Shown here: positions 8,270 through 19,076 of the stretch, in pieces
Numbering within the stretch: position 1 is the stretch's first letter
How the letters are laid out: each line of letters starts with the position of its first letter
NCBI RefSeq assembly: GCF_000819745.1
Contig: NZ_CDDA01000008.1
Location: forward strand, 218,175 to 282,174
Length of the DNA stretch: 64,000 nucleotides
Source: Aeromonas bestiarum
Lineage (GTDB): Bacteria > Pseudomonadota > Gammaproteobacteria > Enterobacterales > Aeromonadaceae
Direction: 5' to 3'
Program-made: the position numbers and the translations under genes
The notes under the pieces: model-generated
Told to the model about the DNA's origin: nothing
The model's database searches: none
What the model saw: only the letters and a program-made list of their open reading frames with translations

Positions 8270-9613
8270 ATGATTACAATTAAAAGAGGACTGGACATCC
8301 CCGTGCTGGGTGCTCCGGAGCAAGTAATCTACGATGGCCCGGCCATCACCCGTGTTGCTACACTCGGCGAAGAGTTCGTGGGGATGCGACCTACTATGTT
8401 CGTCAAAGTAGGTGATCGCGTCATTAAAGGTCAGGAGCTCTTCGAAGATAAGAAGAATCCCGGCGTTAAATTCACGGCCCCCGCCACCGGTGTGGTTTCT
8501 GAGATCAACCGGGGTGCCAAGCGCATTCTGCAATCTGTCGTCATCGAACTCGATGGGTCCGACGAGCAGGTGACCTTTGAACACTTTGCGTCTGCCGAGC
8601 TCGCACAGCTCGCGCGCAGCAAGGTGCAAGAGATCCTGGTCGCGTCAGGCCAATGGACTGCGTTGCGTACCCGCCCATTCAGCAAGGTGCCGGCCGTCGG
8701 CTCAACCCCGCGCGCCATCTTCGTCACTGCGATGGACACCAACCCGCTGGCCGCCAATAGCGACCTCATCATCAAGGAACAGGCTCAGGCTTTCCTCGAT
8801 GGTCTGGCGGTATTGACTCGCCTGACCGATGGCGCCGTCCATGTCTGCAAGGGCGAGGCCAGCCTGCCGCACGCTTCCCTGGCGCAAGTCAAAGAGGAAG
8901 TGTTCGTCGGCCCGCACCCTGCCGGTCTGCCTGGTACCCATATCCACTTCCTGGATCCGGTCAGCGCCAAGAAGGTGCAGTGGTACATCAACTATCAGGA
9001 TGTCATCGCTTACGGCAAGCTGTTCACCACAGGCCAGATCTTTACCGACAAGGTGATCTCCCTGGCCGGTCCGAACGTGGTCAAGCCACGCCTGCTGCGC
9101 ACCCGCATGGGCGCCTGCATCAGCCAGCTGACCAACAACGAGCTGCGTGCGGATGAAAACCGCGTCATCTCCGGTTCCATCCTGAGTGGTGCCAAGGCCG
9201 AAGGGGTGCATGACTACCTGGGTCGTTACCACAATCAGGTGAGCGTGCTGGGCGAGGGACGTGAGAAAGAGTTCCTGGGTTGGGTCAATCCCAGCGCCAG
9301 CAAGTTCTCCATCACCCGTACCACCCTCTCTCATCTGATGAAGGGCAAACTCATCAACTTTACTACCACCACCAACGGTAGTGATCGCTCCATGGTGCCT
9401 ATCGGCAACTATGAGCGCGTGATGCCGCTCGACATCCTGCCGACCCTGCTGCTGCGGGATCTGGTCTCCGGTGACATCGACAGCGCCCAGGCGCTCGGTT
9501 GTCTGGAGCTGGATGAGGAAGATTTGGCGCTCTGTACCTTCGTCTGCCCTGGCAAGACAGAATACGGCCCAGTCTTGCGTGAGTGCCTGACCAAGATAGA
9601 ACTGGAAGGTTAA
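8270..9613 (+). CDS. nqrA: Na+-translocating NADH:quinone reductase subunit A
   Basis: The 447-residue peripheral subunit of the sodium-pumping NADH dehydrogenase, which faces the cytoplasm and sits near the quinone site. It begins [16 protein letters not shown], as in Vibrio, with conserved [20 protein letters not shown] and lipoyl-like hairpins; the C-terminal region has the [12 protein letters not shown] segment with two cysteines. ATG at 8270 is used; GTG codons 6 and 12 bases upstream are in frame but would lengthen the conserved N-terminus. First gene of nqrABCDEF-apbE-nqrM; nqrB starts 3 bp after its stop. Confidence 0.97.
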   Translation: MITIKRGLDIPVLGAPEQVIYDGPAITRVATLGEEFVGMRPTMFVKVGDRVIKGQELFEDKKNPGVKFTAPATGVVSEINRGAKRILQSVVIELDGSDEQVTFEHFASAELAQLARSKVQEILVASGQWTALRTRPFSKVPAVGSTPRAIFVTAMDTNPLAANSDLIIKEQAQAFLDGLAVLTRLTDGAVHVCKGEASLPHASLAQVKEEVFVGPHPAGLPGTHIHFLDPVSAKKVQWYINYQDVIAYGKLFTTGQIFTDKVISLAGPNVVKPRLLRTRMGACISQLTNNELRADENRVISGSILSGAKAEGVHDYLGRYHNQVSVLGEGREKEFLGWVNPSASKFSITRTTLSHLMKGKLINFTTTTNGSDRSMVPIGNYERVMPLDILPTLLLRDLVSGDIDSAQALGCLELDEEDLALCTFVCPGKTEYGPVLRECLTKIELEG

Positions 9614-9616
9614 GCG

Positions 9617-10846
9617 ATGAGTTTCAAGCAACTTCTTGAAAATATGGAACATCACTTCGAGCCGGGCGGCAAGTACTCCAAGTACTATGCCCTGTTCGAG
9701 GCGGCGTACACCCTGTTTTATACCCCCGGGTCCGTGACCCGCAATGCTGCCCACGTCCGTGATGCGATCGATCTGAAACGCATGATGATCATGGTGTGGC
9801 TGGCCGTGTTCCCGGCCATGTTCTGGGGCATGTTCAACGTCGGCAATCAGGCGATTGCCGCCATTGCCCATCTGGGCACGGCTGCCGGCGCCGACACCTG
9901 GCAATATGCGCTGGCGCAACTGCTGGGTGCCTCGCTGGATCCGGCCGTGGCCGGTATCGGCAGCAAGATGCTGATCGGTGCCACTCACTTCCTGCCCATC
10001 TACCTGACCGTGTTCCTGGTCGGTGGTTTCTGGGAAGTGCTGTTCGCCATGGTGCGCAAGCACGAGATCAACGAAGGCTTCTTCGTGACCTCCATCCTGT
10101 TCGCCCTGATAGTGCCGCCCGAGCTGCCCCTGTGGCAAGCCGCGCTGGGCATCACCTTCGGTGTGGTGCTGGCCAAGGAAGTGTTCGGTGGTACCGGCAA
10201 GAACTTCCTGAACCCGGCCCTGGCGGGTCGTGCGTTCCTGTTCTTCGCCTACCCGGGTCAGATCTCCGGTGATGCCGTCTGGGTTGCCGTTGACGGCTAC
10301 TCGGGCGCGACCGCGCTGAGCCAGTGGGCCCAGGGCGGCCAGATGGCGCTGATCAACGGTGCCACCGGTCAGGCCATCAGCTGGATGGATGCCTTCCTCG
10401 GCAACCTGCCGGGTTCCATCGGTGAAGTCTCCACCCTGATGATCCTCATCGGTGCCGCCATGATCGTCTACATGCGGATCGCCTCCTGGCGCATCATCGC
10501 CGGTGTGATGATCGGCATGGTCGCCACCTCCCTGCTGTTCAACGTCATTGGTTCAGACACCAACCCCATGTTCAACATGCCGTGGCACTGGCATCTGGTG
10601 CTGGGCGGCTTCGCCTTTGGCATGGCCTTCATGGCGACCGATCCGGTTTCCGCCGCCTTTACCAACAAGGGCAAGTGGTGGTATGGCGCCCTGATCGGCG
10701 TCATGGTGGTGCTGATCCGTGTCGTGAACCCCGCGTTCCCGGAAGGCATGATGCTGGCCATTCTGTTTGCCAACCTGTTTGCCCCCTTGTTTGACCATTT
10801 CGTGGCGCAGGCGAACATCAAGCGGAGGATCGCTCGTGGCGTTTAA
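9617..10846 (+). CDS. nqrB: Na+-translocating NADH:quinone reductase subunit B
   Basis: A 409-residue integral inner-membrane subunit with about ten hydrophobic helices; with NqrD and NqrE it forms the sodium pathway, and it also contributes to quinone reduction. The covalent FMN site is visible as SGAT ([12 protein letters not shown]), with the acceptor threonine near residue 232, the target of ApbE. The glycine-rich [22 protein letters not shown] segment is typical. It overlaps the start of nqrC by 11 bases, with the nqrC ribosome site GGAGGA inside its last codons, so translation is likely coupled. Confidence 0.97.
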   Translation: MSFKQLLENMEHHFEPGGKYSKYYALFEAAYTLFYTPGSVTRNAAHVRDAIDLKRMMIMVWLAVFPAMFWGMFNVGNQAIAAIAHLGTAAGADTWQYALAQLLGASLDPAVAGIGSKMLIGATHFLPIYLTVFLVGGFWEVLFAMVRKHEINEGFFVTSILFALIVPPELPLWQAALGITFGVVLAKEVFGGTGKNFLNPALAGRAFLFFAYPGQISGDAVWVAVDGYSGATALSQWAQGGQMALINGATGQAISWMDAFLGNLPGSIGEVSTLMILIGAAMIVYMRIASWRIIAGVMIGMVATSLLFNVIGSDTNPMFNMPWHWHLVLGGFAFGMAFMATDPVSAAFTNKGKWWYGALIGVMVVLIRVVNPAFPEGMMLAILFANLFAPLFDHFVAQANIKRRIARGV

Positions 10847-11624
10847 TAAAGACTCTACTGTCGGCACCCTGACGGTTGTAACCGGTCTGTGTCTGGTCTG
10901 TTCCATCGTGGTCTCAGTGGCTGCCGTGGGGCTGCGTCCGGCTCAGCTGGAAAACAAGGCGCTGGACAAGCAAAGCAATATTCTGTCCGTCGCCGGTGTC
11001 GATGTCAGCAGCGTGGCCAAGCGTGACCTGGCCCAGCTGTACGGCGACAAGATTGAAGCGCGTCTGGTGGACCTGACCACGGGTGAGTTTGTTGACGGCG
11101 ATGCCGACAACTTCGACACCAAGCTGGCAGCCAAAGACCCGGCCAAGAGCATTCGTCTGGCATCTGCCGACGACAAGGCCGGTCTGCGTCAAATCTCCAG
11201 ACTGATCCCGGTGTTCTTCGCCAAAGATGCCGAGGGCAAGGTCGACAACATTATCCTGCCGATCTACGGCCAGGGTCTGTGGTCCACCATGTATGCCTTC
11301 GTCGCCGTGGCGGCTGACGGTCAGACCATCAAGGGCATCACCTACTATGACCACGGTGAAACCCCGGGTCTGGGCGGCGAGATCGAGAACCCGGCCTGGC
11401 AAGGTCTGTTCATCGGCAAGAAGCTGTTCGATCAGGACGGCATGCCGGCGTTGCGCGTCATCAAGGGCCATGCTCCGGCAGGTTCCGAGCATGAGATCGA
11501 TGGCCTGTCCGGTGCCACCCTGACAGGTAACGGTGTACAGCACACGTTCGACTTCTGGATGGGACCCAAGGGCTTCGGTCCTTTCCTGGCCAAGATTCGT
11601 GCAGGAGAAATCAACAATGGCTGA
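10836..11624 (+). CDS. nqrC: Na+-translocating NADH:quinone reductase subunit C
   Basis: A 262-residue subunit with one N-terminal membrane helix ([21 protein letters not shown]) and a large periplasmic FMN-binding domain. The flavinylation motif SGATLT is near residues 225-230, the last threonine being the expected FMN acceptor; [15 protein letters not shown] is the conserved FMN-binding loop. It starts at GTG 10836 inside the end of nqrB, with GGAGGA six bases upstream. Longer in-frame starts overlap nqrB deeply and are rejected. Its last 8 bases overlap nqrD. Confidence 0.97.
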   Translation: MAFNKDSTVGTLTVVTGLCLVCSIVVSVAAVGLRPAQLENKALDKQSNILSVAGVDVSSVAKRDLAQLYGDKIEARLVDLTTGEFVDGDADNFDTKLAAKDPAKSIRLASADDKAGLRQISRLIPVFFAKDAEGKVDNIILPIYGQGLWSTMYAFVAVAADGQTIKGITYYDHGETPGLGGEIENPAWQGLFIGKKLFDQDGMPALRVIKGHAPAGSEHEIDGLSGATLTGNGVQHTFDFWMGPKGFGPFLAKIRAGEINNG

Positions 11625-12249
11625 CAAGAGCGAAATGAAGAAGTTGCTGTTGACGCCTGTGCTCGGCAACAACCCCATCGCACTGCAGGTGCTGGGTGTC
11701 TGTTCCGCGCTGGCCGTTACCAGCCAGATGAAGACGGCGTTCGTGATGACGCTGGCGGTGACCGCGGTCACCGCCTTCTCCAACCTGTTCATCTCCCTGA
11801 TCCGCAACCAGATCCCGAACAGCGTGCGGATCATCGCCCAGATGGCGGTGATTGCCTCGCTGGTTATCGTGGTTGACCAGGTGCTCAAGGCCTATGCCTA
11901 TGACATCTCCAAGCAACTGTCGGTATTCGTGGGTCTGATCATCACCAACTGCATCGTGATGGGTCGTGCCGAAGCCTATGCCATGAAGAGCGCCCCGCTG
12001 CCCTCTTTCCTGGACGGTATCGGCAACGGTCTGGGCTATGGCGCCGTGCTGCTGGTCGTGGCGACAGTGCGCGAGATCCTGGGCTCGGGTACCTGGTTCG
12101 GTATCGAGCTGCTGCCGCTGGTGAACAATGGTGGCTGGTACGTGCCTAACGGCCTGTTGCTGCTGCCGCCGAGTGCGTTCTTCATCATTGGTCTGATCAT
12201 CTGGGGCGTTCGCACCAGGGATCCCAAGCAGGTGGAGGCGAAGGATTAA
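11617..12249 (+). CDS. nqrD: Na+-translocating NADH:quinone reductase subunit D
   Basis: A 210-residue, six-helix inner-membrane subunit related to RnfE. NqrD pairs with NqrE in inverted orientation around an iron centre; the conserved half-helix motif [14 protein letters not shown] supplies a cysteine ligand (ITNC), and an earlier LGVCSAL cysteine is also typical. The start ATG at 11617 overlaps the nqrC stop by 8 bases and follows AGGAGA. The nqrE start is 3 bp after its stop. Confidence 0.97.
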   Translation: MADKSEMKKLLLTPVLGNNPIALQVLGVCSALAVTSQMKTAFVMTLAVTAVTAFSNLFISLIRNQIPNSVRIIAQMAVIASLVIVVDQVLKAYAYDISKQLSVFVGLIITNCIVMGRAEAYAMKSAPLPSFLDGIGNGLGYGAVLLVVATVREILGSGTWFGIELLPLVNNGGWYVPNGLLLLPPSAFFIIGLIIWGVRTRDPKQVEAKD

Positions 12250-12252
12250 GGT

Positions 12253-12849
12253 ATGGAACACTATCTGAGTCTGTTGATTCGTTCGATTTTCATCGAAAAC
12301 CTGGCCCTCTCCTTCTTCCTGGGGATGTGTACCTTCCTGGCTGTGTCCAAGAAGGTCAAGACCGCCATGGGTCTGGGGATTGCCGTTATCGTGGTTCAGA
12401 CCGTTGCCGTTCCGGCCAACAACCTGATCTACAACTACGTCCTCAAAGATGGCGCCCTGGTCTCCGGCCTGGATCTTAGCTTCCTGAGCTTCATCACCTT
12501 CATCGGTGTGATTGCGGCCCTGGTGCAGATCCTGGAAATGGCGCTGGACAAGTATTTCCCGGCGCTCTACAACGCGCTCGGCATCTTCCTGCCGCTCATC
12601 ACGGTGAACTGCGCCATCTTCGGTGGCGTCTCCTTCATGGTGCAGCGTGACTACAACTTCGTGGAGTCCGTGGTCTATGGCGTGGGGTCGGGTGCAGGCT
12701 GGATGCTGGCCATAGTCGCGATGGCAGGGATCCGCGAGAAGATGAAGTACTCCGATGTACCGGAAGGCCTGCGTGGTCTGGGCATCACCTTCATCACCGC
12801 GGGTCTGATGGCGCTGGGCTTCATGTCCTTCTCTGGTATTTCCCTGTAA
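12253..12849 (+). CDS. nqrE: Na+-translocating NADH:quinone reductase subunit E
   Basis: A 198-residue, six-helix membrane subunit homologous to NqrD and RnfA. The characteristic motifs [18 protein letters not shown] and [13 protein letters not shown] each carry a cysteine that, with those of NqrD, binds the membrane iron centre. The conserved ALSF start region ([12 protein letters not shown]) matches Vibrio NqrE closely. It is followed after 17 bp by nqrF, with GGAAAGGAAA as ribosome site. Confidence 0.97.
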   Translation: MEHYLSLLIRSIFIENLALSFFLGMCTFLAVSKKVKTAMGLGIAVIVVQTVAVPANNLIYNYVLKDGALVSGLDLSFLSFITFIGVIAALVQILEMALDKYFPALYNALGIFLPLITVNCAIFGGVSFMVQRDYNFVESVVYGVGSGAGWMLAIVAMAGIREKMKYSDVPEGLRGLGITFITAGLMALGFMSFSGISL

Positions 12850-12866
12850 TCGGAAAGGAAATATAG

Positions 12867-14090
12867 ATGGAAATTATTCTGGGTGTGGTCATGTTCACCG
12901 TGATCCTGCTGGCCCTGGTAGCAGTCATTCTGTTCGCCAAGTCCAAGCTGGTGACCGCAGGTGACGTGACAATCAGCATCAACGGCGATCCGGCCAAGGC
13001 TGTCACCAGCCCGGCGGGTGGCAAGCTGCTCGGCGTGCTGGCCGGCAGCGGTATCTTCGTCTCCTCCGCCTGTGGCGGCGGTGGCTCCTGTGGTCAGTGC
13101 AAGGTGCGGGTGAAAGCCGGCGGCGGCGATATTCTGCCGACCGAGCTGGATCACATCAGCAAGGGCGAGGCCCGTCATGGCGAGCGTCTGGCCTGTCAGG
13201 TCACGGTGCGTGGCGACATGGACATCGAGCTGCCGGAAGAGATCTTCGGGGTGAAGAAGTGGGACTGTACCGTCATCTCCAATGACAACAAGGCCACCTT
13301 CATCAAGGAGCTCAAGCTGCAGATCCCCGATGGCGAGAGCGTCCCGTTCCGCGCCGGTGGTTATATCCAGATCGAGGCCCCTGCCCACCATGTGCAGTAC
13401 AAGCACTTCGATATTCCCGAGGAGTATCGCGGGGACTGGGATCGCTTCAAGATCTTCGAACTGGAATCCAAGGTTAACGAGCCGATCATTCGTGCTTATT
13501 CCATGGCCAACTATCCGGAAGAGTTCGGCATCATCATGCTGAACGTGCGGATCGCGACCCCGCCGCCCAGCAACTGGACTGCGCCTCCCGGCCAGATGTC
13601 CTCCTATATCTTCAGCCTCAAGGCTGGCGACAAGGTGACCATCTCGGGTCCGTTTGGCGAGTTCTTCGCCAAGGACACAGACGCCGAGATGGTGTTCATC
13701 GGTGGTGGTGCGGGTATGGCGCCGATGCGCTCCCATATCTTCGACCAGCTGCGTCGCCTGAAGACCCATCGCAAGATGAGCTTCTGGTACGGTGCCCGTT
13801 CCAAGCGCGAGATGTTCTATGTCGAAGACTTCGACATGCTGGCCGCCGAGAACGACAACTTCCAGTGGCATGTCGCCCTGTCCGATCCGCAACCGGAAGA
13901 CAACTGGGATGGTTACACAGGCTTCATCCACAACGTCTTGTTCGAGAACTATCTCAAGAACCACGAGGCGCCGGAAGATTGTGAATTTTACATGTGCGGG
14001 CCTCCCGTCATGAACGCTGCCGTCATCAACATGCTGAAAAACCTCGGTGTTGAAGACGAAAACATCTTGCTGGATGACTTTGGTGGTTAA
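12867..14090 (+). CDS. nqrF: Na+-translocating NADH:quinone reductase subunit F
   Basis: The NADH-oxidising entry subunit, 407 residues. In order: an N-terminal membrane anchor (residues 4-25), a ferredoxin-like domain with the [2Fe-2S] cluster ligands [10 protein letters not shown] and a fourth Cys in ERLACQV, an FAD domain with RAYSMANYP, and an NADH domain with [13 protein letters not shown] and a C-terminal CGPP. It takes hydride from NADH at the cytoplasmic face and passes electrons through FAD and the cluster into the membrane. Ends 3 bp before apbE. Confidence 0.97.
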   Translation: MEIILGVVMFTVILLALVAVILFAKSKLVTAGDVTISINGDPAKAVTSPAGGKLLGVLAGSGIFVSSACGGGGSCGQCKVRVKAGGGDILPTELDHISKGEARHGERLACQVTVRGDMDIELPEEIFGVKKWDCTVISNDNKATFIKELKLQIPDGESVPFRAGGYIQIEAPAHHVQYKHFDIPEEYRGDWDRFKIFELESKVNEPIIRAYSMANYPEEFGIIMLNVRIATPPPSNWTAPPGQMSSYIFSLKAGDKVTISGPFGEFFAKDTDAEMVFIGGGAGMAPMRSHIFDQLRRLKTHRKMSFWYGARSKREMFYVEDFDMLAAENDNFQWHVALSDPQPEDNWDGYTGFIHNVLFENYLKNHEAPEDCEFYMCGPPVMNAAVINMLKNLGVEDENILLDDFGG

Positions 14091-14093
14091 TCA

Positions 14094-15131
14094 ATGCACA
14101 GTGTTGTAAAGACCTGGCTAGCCTTCGGGCTAGCCTTTTTCTTGACTGGGTGCGGTCAGGAAACGGTCCAATCCAAGCCGGAGATCCACATCACCGGCAG
14201 CACCATGGGTACCTACTACTCCATCAAGGTGGCGGACAACGTCATCACGGATCCGGCCAAGTTCCAGGCCGAGGTCGATGTCCTGCTGGAGCGGGTCAAC
14301 GACCAGATGTCGACCTATCGTCCCGACTCCGAGCTGTCGCGCTTCAACCAGCACCGCAGCTCGACCCCAGTGGTGGTCTCTCGCGATACCGCGCGTGTGG
14401 TGACTGAATCCCTGCATCTGGGCCGGGAGAGCCGCGGCGCGCTGGACGTGACCGTCGGTCCCCTGGTCAATCTGTGGGGTTTCGGGCCGGATGCACGTCC
14501 GACCAAGATCCCGTCCGAGGAGCTGATCACCCAGACCCGCCAGAAGACAGGTCTGGGCAATCTGCACGTGATCACCTCCGCCGATGCCGATACCTTGCAA
14601 AAGGACATTCCGGATCTCTACGTGGATCTCTCCGCCATCGCCAAGGGCTTTGGGGTGGACAAGGTGGCCGAGTATCTGGAAGCCATGGGGTCTCACAACT
14701 ATCTGGTGGAGATCGGCGGTGAGCTGCGCATCAATGGCGTCAACGGCAAGGGTCACCCCTGGCGCGTGGCCATCGAGAAGCCGACCGCCAATGCCGGCTC
14801 GGTGCAGGAAGTGATAGTGGCCGGTGACAACGGGGTTGCCACCTCGGGTGAATACCGCAACTATTACGAGATGGACGGCCAGCGCTTCTCCCACACCATA
14901 GATCCCATGACGGGCAAGCCCATCCAGCATCGCATGGTGTCGGTGACAGTGATCCACCCATCCTGCATGACGGCAGACGGGCTGGCGACCGTGTTCATGG
15001 TGCTCGGGCCCGAGAAGAGCCTGGCCTATGCCAAGGAGCGCGGGCTGGCTATCTTCGTGATCACCAAGACGGCCGATGGCTTTGAAGAGGCGTATTCAGA
15101 TGCCTTCAAACAGTATCTGGTTAGAAAGTAA
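14094..15131 (+). CDS. apbE: FAD:protein FMN transferase (lipoprotein)
   Basis: ApbE transfers FMN from FAD to threonine in the SGAT-type motifs of NqrB and NqrC, in the periplasm. The 345-residue product starts with a lipoprotein signal (LAFFLTGC, lipid Cys near residue 19). Family motifs are GSTMGTYYSI at the N-terminus, DLSAIAKGFGVDKVAEYL with the FAD-binding GGE (EIGGELRINGVN), SHTIDPMTGKPI, and the Mg-binding MTADGLAT. Its place directly after nqrF, separated by 3 bp, fits delivery of flavin to the complex encoded upstream. Confidence 0.96.
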   Translation: MHSVVKTWLAFGLAFFLTGCGQETVQSKPEIHITGSTMGTYYSIKVADNVITDPAKFQAEVDVLLERVNDQMSTYRPDSELSRFNQHRSSTPVVVSRDTARVVTESLHLGRESRGALDVTVGPLVNLWGFGPDARPTKIPSEELITQTRQKTGLGNLHVITSADADTLQKDIPDLYVDLSAIAKGFGVDKVAEYLEAMGSHNYLVEIGGELRINGVNGKGHPWRVAIEKPTANAGSVQEVIVAGDNGVATSGEYRNYYEMDGQRFSHTIDPMTGKPIQHRMVSVTVIHPSCMTADGLATVFMVLGPEKSLAYAKERGLAIFVITKTADGFEEAYSDAFKQYLVRK

Positions 15132-15142
15132 GAGGCAGTAGC

Positions 15143-15367
15143 ATGCAGATTTTCTTGATCACCTTCGGGGTGTTTCTGGCGGTCGTGGTGGCCATGGCCA
15201 TAGGTTACATCTTCCAGAAGAAGACCATCTCAGGTTCCTGCGGTGGGCTGGGCACGATCGGCATCGAGAAAGAGTGCGATTGTCCGGAGCCCTGTGACAA
15301 CCGCAAGAAGAAGATGGCCAAGGAAGAGGCCCGTCGCAAGATGCTGATCGACAACCGGATCATCTGA
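15143..15367 (+). CDS. nqrM: NqrM, Na+-NQR maturation protein (DUF539)
   Basis: A 74-residue protein with one N-terminal membrane helix (IFLITFGVFLAVVVAMAIGYIF) and a cytoplasmic cysteine motif SCGGL...CDCPEPC. NqrM is required for assembly of Vibrio Na+-NQR, probably delivering iron to the NqrD/NqrE centre. The C-terminal KKKMAKEEARRKML tail is strongly basic. Last gene of the operon, 11 bp after apbE and ending before a strong terminator. Confidence 0.95.
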   Translation: MQIFLITFGVFLAVVVAMAIGYIFQKKTISGSCGGLGTIGIEKECDCPEPCDNRKKKMAKEEARRKMLIDNRII

Positions 15368-15413
15368 GCGGGTCTGGGGCCGAAGTCGTATTCGGACCCA
15401 TGCTGGATAACAG

Positions 15414-15445
15414 GCGGGCTGACCTTGTGGTCAGCCCGCTTTTTT
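15414..15445 (+). terminator. Terminator of the nqr operon
   Basis: An 11-bp perfect stem (GCGGGCTGACC / GGTCAGCCCGC) with a TTGT loop is followed by six T. It lies about 46 bp after nqrM and 12 bp before the convergent small gene's stop. Confidence 0.95.
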
Positions 15446-15457
15446 ATGGCGGTGTGC

Positions 15458-15676
15458 TCAGTAGTCGTATTGATGACAGGCTTTCTTGTTGAACTCGGCC
15501 TGCCAGCGCGCCAGTTCTTCCCGTGTGCCCAGCTCATCGCCCTGCTTGATGGCCTTTTCCAGTGCCGCTATGCGGTCATACAGCCAGCTGCATTCGGCAG
15601 TCGGGTTGTCCTTGCTGCTGCCAGGCTGCGGCAGCAGGCAGAATCCCAGCCCTAATCCCAGCCAGAGTGCTTTCAT
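15458..15676 (-). CDS. Small secreted protein of unknown function
   Basis: A 72-residue protein with a likely signal peptide (MKALWLGLGLGFCLLPQPGS) and a short charged helical mature part with two cysteines (AECSWLYDRIAALEKAI and NKKACHQYDY) that could form a disulfide. AAGGAGG lies seven bases before the ATG, so it is very likely translated. I do not know a named family. It faces the nqr operon and shares the terminator zone; divergent from dinB. Confidence 0.7.
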   Translation of the reverse strand: MKALWLGLGLGFCLLPQPGSSKDNPTAECSWLYDRIAALEKAIKQGDELGTREELARWQAEFNKKACHQYDY

Positions 15677-15788
15677 CTCGTCCTCCTTGATCCATGGGGT
15701 GGTGAATGGTGCCTTAAGAGTCTATGCCTGTTCGTCGTTTCATGCCGATGGCAGAAACGGCAGCGCTGGGTTAGCATAGGCAGGTTAC

Positions 15789-15804
15789 CTGTTTATCCGT
15801 ACAG
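15789..15804 (+). promoter_or_regulatory. LexA box at the dinB start
   Basis: CTGT-TTATCCGT-ACAG matches the gammaproteobacterial LexA consensus CTGT-N8-ACAG at all eight fixed positions. It ends only four bases before the dinB ATG, so a transcript controlled by it must begin at or very near the start codon, or start upstream and be blocked by LexA. A weak -35 (TTAGCA) and -10 (TATCCG) inside the box would place the start of RNA about at the ATG. Confidence 0.8.
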
Positions 15805-15808
15805 TGGT

Positions 15809-16861
15809 ATGCGCAAAATCATTCACATCGACATGGACTGTTTCTACGCGGCGGTAGAGATGCGGGACAACCCGGCCCTGCGCGAGGTGCCGCTGGCCAT
15901 CGGCGGCTCGGCAGACAGGCGCGGCGTCATCTCGACCTGCAACTATGTGGCGCGCCGTTTCGGGGTGCGTTCCGCCATGCCGAGCGGCCTGGCCAAGAAG
16001 CTCTGCCCGCCGCTGGTGCTCATTCCCGGCCGGATGGCGCTCTACAAGGAGATCTCCCGCCAGCTGCGCGCCATCTTCCTGCGCTACACCGAGCTGGTGG
16101 AGCCGCTTTCCCTCGACGAAGCCTATCTCGACGTCACCGACAGCCCCTGCTGTGGCGGCAGTGCCACCCTGATGGCGGCCGAGATCCGCGCCGCCATAGT
16201 GGCCGAGCTCGGGTTGACCGCCTCGGCCGGGGTGGCACCGAACAAGTTTCTGGCCAAGCTGGCCTCGGAGCAGCGCAAGCCCGACGGCCTGTTCGTGATA
16301 AAGCCGAATGAGGTGGATGAGTTCGTGCGCCAGCTGCCGTTGGCCAAGCTGCCGGGGATTGGGCGCAAGACGGCCGATCGGCTGGAGTCCCAGGGGCTTT
16401 ACTCCTGCGAGGATGCGAGAGTGCTCAGCAGCGAGGAGCTGATCGCCCGATTCGGCAAGCTGGGAGAGATGCTGACGGGGCGGATCTGGGGCCATGACGA
16501 TCAGCCCGTGCAGGCCCAGCGGGTGCGCAAGACCATAGGCGTCGAGACAACCCTGGCCAGCGACGTGCTGGATGAGGCCGCCTGCTGGCAGGTGCTGAGC
16601 CGGCTCATTCCCGAGCTGGAGCAGCGCTTTGCCAAGGCTTGCCCGGCAGAGGCGCTGATGGGGCAGGGGATCAAGCTCAAGTTTGCTGATTTTCAGCAGA
16701 CCACAGTCTATCGCCGTGGCGGCTATCAGCCCGAGCTGTTTCACGATCTGCTCCATGAGGGGCTGCTGCGGGCACAGGGCAAGCCCATTCGCCTGCTCGG
16801 GCTGGTGGTCGGGCTGCCCCGTGACGGAGAAGTTAACCAGCTCAGCCTGGATTTCGCCTGA
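15809..16861 (+). CDS. dinB: DNA polymerase IV (Y family)
   Basis: A 350-residue error-prone translesion polymerase, SOS-induced, acting with the beta clamp in the cytoplasm. It begins MRKIIHIDMDCFYAAVEM with the first catalytic Asp, and SLDEAYLDVT supplies the Asp-Glu pair. The helix-hairpin-helix LPGIGRKTADRL and the little-finger domain (KTIGVETTLASD, IKLKFADFQQTT) follow. The C-terminal QLSLDFA resembles a clamp-binding peptide (QLxLxF). No Shine-Dalgarno is seen; the LexA box occupies its place. Confidence 0.96.
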   Translation: MRKIIHIDMDCFYAAVEMRDNPALREVPLAIGGSADRRGVISTCNYVARRFGVRSAMPSGLAKKLCPPLVLIPGRMALYKEISRQLRAIFLRYTELVEPLSLDEAYLDVTDSPCCGGSATLMAAEIRAAIVAELGLTASAGVAPNKFLAKLASEQRKPDGLFVIKPNEVDEFVRQLPLAKLPGIGRKTADRLESQGLYSCEDARVLSSEELIARFGKLGEMLTGRIWGHDDQPVQAQRVRKTIGVETTLASDVLDEAACWQVLSRLIPELEQRFAKACPAEALMGQGIKLKFADFQQTTVYRRGGYQPELFHDLLHEGLLRAQGKPIRLLGLVVGLPRDGEVNQLSLDFA

Positions 16862-16927
16862 TAAGGTTAAGTTTTTGTTTCCAAACCCGATAAACTGATC
16901 ACATCTGTATGAGCTAGGAATGGTGGC

Positions 16928-19069
16928 ATGAGTTCTCTTTCTGTTCAGGGGCGCATTACCCTGATCGCCGGTTGTTGTTTGTTGGCCAGTGCCGGTGCCC
17001 TGGTCGCCTCTTCTCTCTATAGCGCCGCCCGGATGCAGGATCAGGTACTGACCTCCACCACGGAGGAGGCGCAGCGTTCGGCCGAAAACTGGATGAAGGC
17101 GATGGGATCCGAGCAGGCGGCCAAGGTCACCAGTTATCTGGACGAGGCCTATTTCCGCACCACCCTGCTGGCACAGGGGATCCTGTTCCAGCGCAAGAAT
17201 GCGGCCGACAACTTCGGCTCCTCCGAGACGCTGCGTGGCGCCGTCAATCAGCAACTGCACGATGCAGCGGCCTCCTCGGCCAATCTGCTCGGTGTCTATG
17301 CGGTGTTCGAGCCGGATCAGCTCGACGGGGAGGACAGCAACTACCATGGCTCCAGTGCGCTTGGGGCCAACGACAAGGGGCGCTTCTCCACCTATTGGGC
17401 CCGGGTCGACGGCAAGATAGAACCCGAGGTGCAAAACGAATCCGTGCTGGCGGACGAGAGTCCGACGGCGGCCGGCGGGGTGGAGAACGAATGGTATCGC
17501 TGCAGCATCCGCAGCAAGGCGCTCTGTCTGCTCGAACCTTATCTCGACGATGTGGGGTCGCAGAAGGTGCTGATGACCTCGGTGACAGTTCCCCTGCTGG
17601 AGCAGGAGACCCTGCTCGGCATGGTCGGGGTCGATATCTCGTTGGCCACCTTGCAAAACCTGGTCAAGGAGATGGATAAGGCGCTCTACGACGGTCAGGG
17701 CAAGGTGCTGCTGGTCAGTCACGAAGGGCGCGCCGCCGGGGTGGATGGCTTTGACGTGACCTTGGGCAGCCCGCTCGGCCAGCAATACCAGGCGCTGGCC
17801 GGTGATCTGACCGGCTGGCTCGGCCAGGGGCAGACCATGACCCGCTGGAGCCCGGACGGTTCTTTGCTGCAAACCTTCGTGCCGGTCAGGATGCGCGGCA
17901 CGGCGCAGACATGGGGCATCTATATCGAGCTGCCCCGCAGCGTGGTGCTGGCCTCGGCCCGTCAGCTGCAAGAGGATCTCTCCAGCCAGGCCAATCGCAG
18001 CGTGGTCACCCAGCTGGTGATAGGCGGCGTGATCTCGGCGATCGGGCTGTTCTGCATCTGGCTGATGGCTCATCAGATAGTGGCGCCCATCCGCGCCGTG
18101 GTGGCCCGCCTCAAGGACATAGCCACCGGGGAGGGGGATCTGACCCAGCGCATCGACTTGCATCGCGATGACGAGATAGGCGAGCTGGCCAAGTGGTTCA
18201 ACAGCTTCCTCAACAAGTTGCAGACCACCATCAGTCAGGTGATAGACACGGTCGCCGGCACCCGCGCCAGTGCTGAGCAGGCGGCCCAGGTTGCCGAGCG
18301 CACCAGCGCCGGCATGCAGGCCCAGTATCAGGAGGTGGATCTGGTGGCGACCGCCTTCGAAGAGCTGAGCGCCACCGCGCTGCAGGTGGCGGGCAACGCC
18401 AACTCGGCGGTGGCGGCAGCCAACCAGGCCGATACCTCGGCGCAGGAGGGCAAGTACGTGGTGGCCGATACCCAGGAGGCGATGCGCAAGCTGATGGCGG
18501 TGATCAGCGACGCCAAGCCGGTGGTGGAGCGGCTCTCCGCCAACAGCGAGAACATCAACGACATCCTGGTGGTGATCCAGGGCATAGCCGAGCAGACCAA
18601 CCTGCTGGCGCTGAACGCGGCCATCGAGGCGGCGCGGGCCGGTGAGCAGGGCCGTGGCTTCGCCGTGGTGGCCGACGAGGTGCGCAATCTGGCGGGGCGT
18701 ACCCAGAACGCCATCGTCGAGATCCAGACCCTCATAGGGCAGTTGCAATCCGGTACCCAGGCCGTGGTCAAGGCGATCATGACGGGCCACAGCCAGGCGG
18801 ATGTGACGCTGACAAAGGTGGATCTGTCGGTCAGCGTGCTGGAGCAGATCATCCATGCGGTGGCGACCATACATCAGATGAACGAGCAGATTGCCCGGGC
18901 GGCGCAGGAGCAGAGCGGGGTGGCGGACGAGATCAATCGCAACGTCAGCAACATTCGCGATGTGAGCCACACCATACGGGCCGAGGCGGCGACCTCCGCC
19001 GAAAACGGGCGCGAGTTGTCGGCGCTGGCGGACAAACAGCAGCAGCTGGTGGGACAGTTCAAGGTATAG
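16928..19069 (+). CDS. Methyl-accepting chemotaxis protein with periplasmic sensor
   Basis: A 713-residue transmembrane chemoreceptor. Residues 10-33 form the first membrane helix, followed by a large periplasmic sensing region of about 320 residues that looks like a double-Cache domain ([35 protein letters not shown]). The second membrane helix ([19 protein letters not shown]) leads into HAMP ([12 protein letters not shown]) and the signalling domain, with the invariant hairpin tip [33 protein letters not shown]. No C-terminal CheR-binding pentapeptide (it ends VGQFKV). The ligand is unknown; dCache receptors often sense amino acids or organic acids. No chemotaxis genes adjoin it. Confidence 0.93.
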   Translation: MSSLSVQGRITLIAGCCLLASAGALVASSLYSAARMQDQVLTSTTEEAQRSAENWMKAMGSEQAAKVTSYLDEAYFRTTLLAQGILFQRKNAADNFGSSETLRGAVNQQLHDAAASSANLLGVYAVFEPDQLDGEDSNYHGSSALGANDKGRFSTYWARVDGKIEPEVQNESVLADESPTAAGGVENEWYRCSIRSKALCLLEPYLDDVGSQKVLMTSVTVPLLEQETLLGMVGVDISLATLQNLVKEMDKALYDGQGKVLLVSHEGRAAGVDGFDVTLGSPLGQQYQALAGDLTGWLGQGQTMTRWSPDGSLLQTFVPVRMRGTAQTWGIYIELPRSVVLASARQLQEDLSSQANRSVVTQLVIGGVISAIGLFCIWLMAHQIVAPIRAVVARLKDIATGEGDLTQRIDLHRDDEIGELAKWFNSFLNKLQTTISQVIDTVAGTRASAEQAAQVAERTSAGMQAQYQEVDLVATAFEELSATALQVAGNANSAVAAANQADTSAQEGKYVVADTQEAMRKLMAVISDAKPVVERLSANSENINDILVVIQGIAEQTNLLALNAAIEAARAGEQGRGFAVVADEVRNLAGRTQNAIVEIQTLIGQLQSGTQAVVKAIMTGHSQADVTLTKVDLSVSVLEQIIHAVATIHQMNEQIARAAQEQSGVADEINRNVSNIRDVSHTIRAEAATSAENGRELSALADKQQQLVGQFKV

Positions 19070-19076
19070 GGATAAG

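Noticed and set aside
8702-10138. A 478-codon open frame antisense to nqrA and nqrB
   Set aside because: Overlaps two unmistakable Na+-NQR subunit genes and has reverse-frame composition.
12675-13964. A 429-codon frame antisense to nqrE and nqrF
   Set aside because: Shadow frame of conserved coding sequence.
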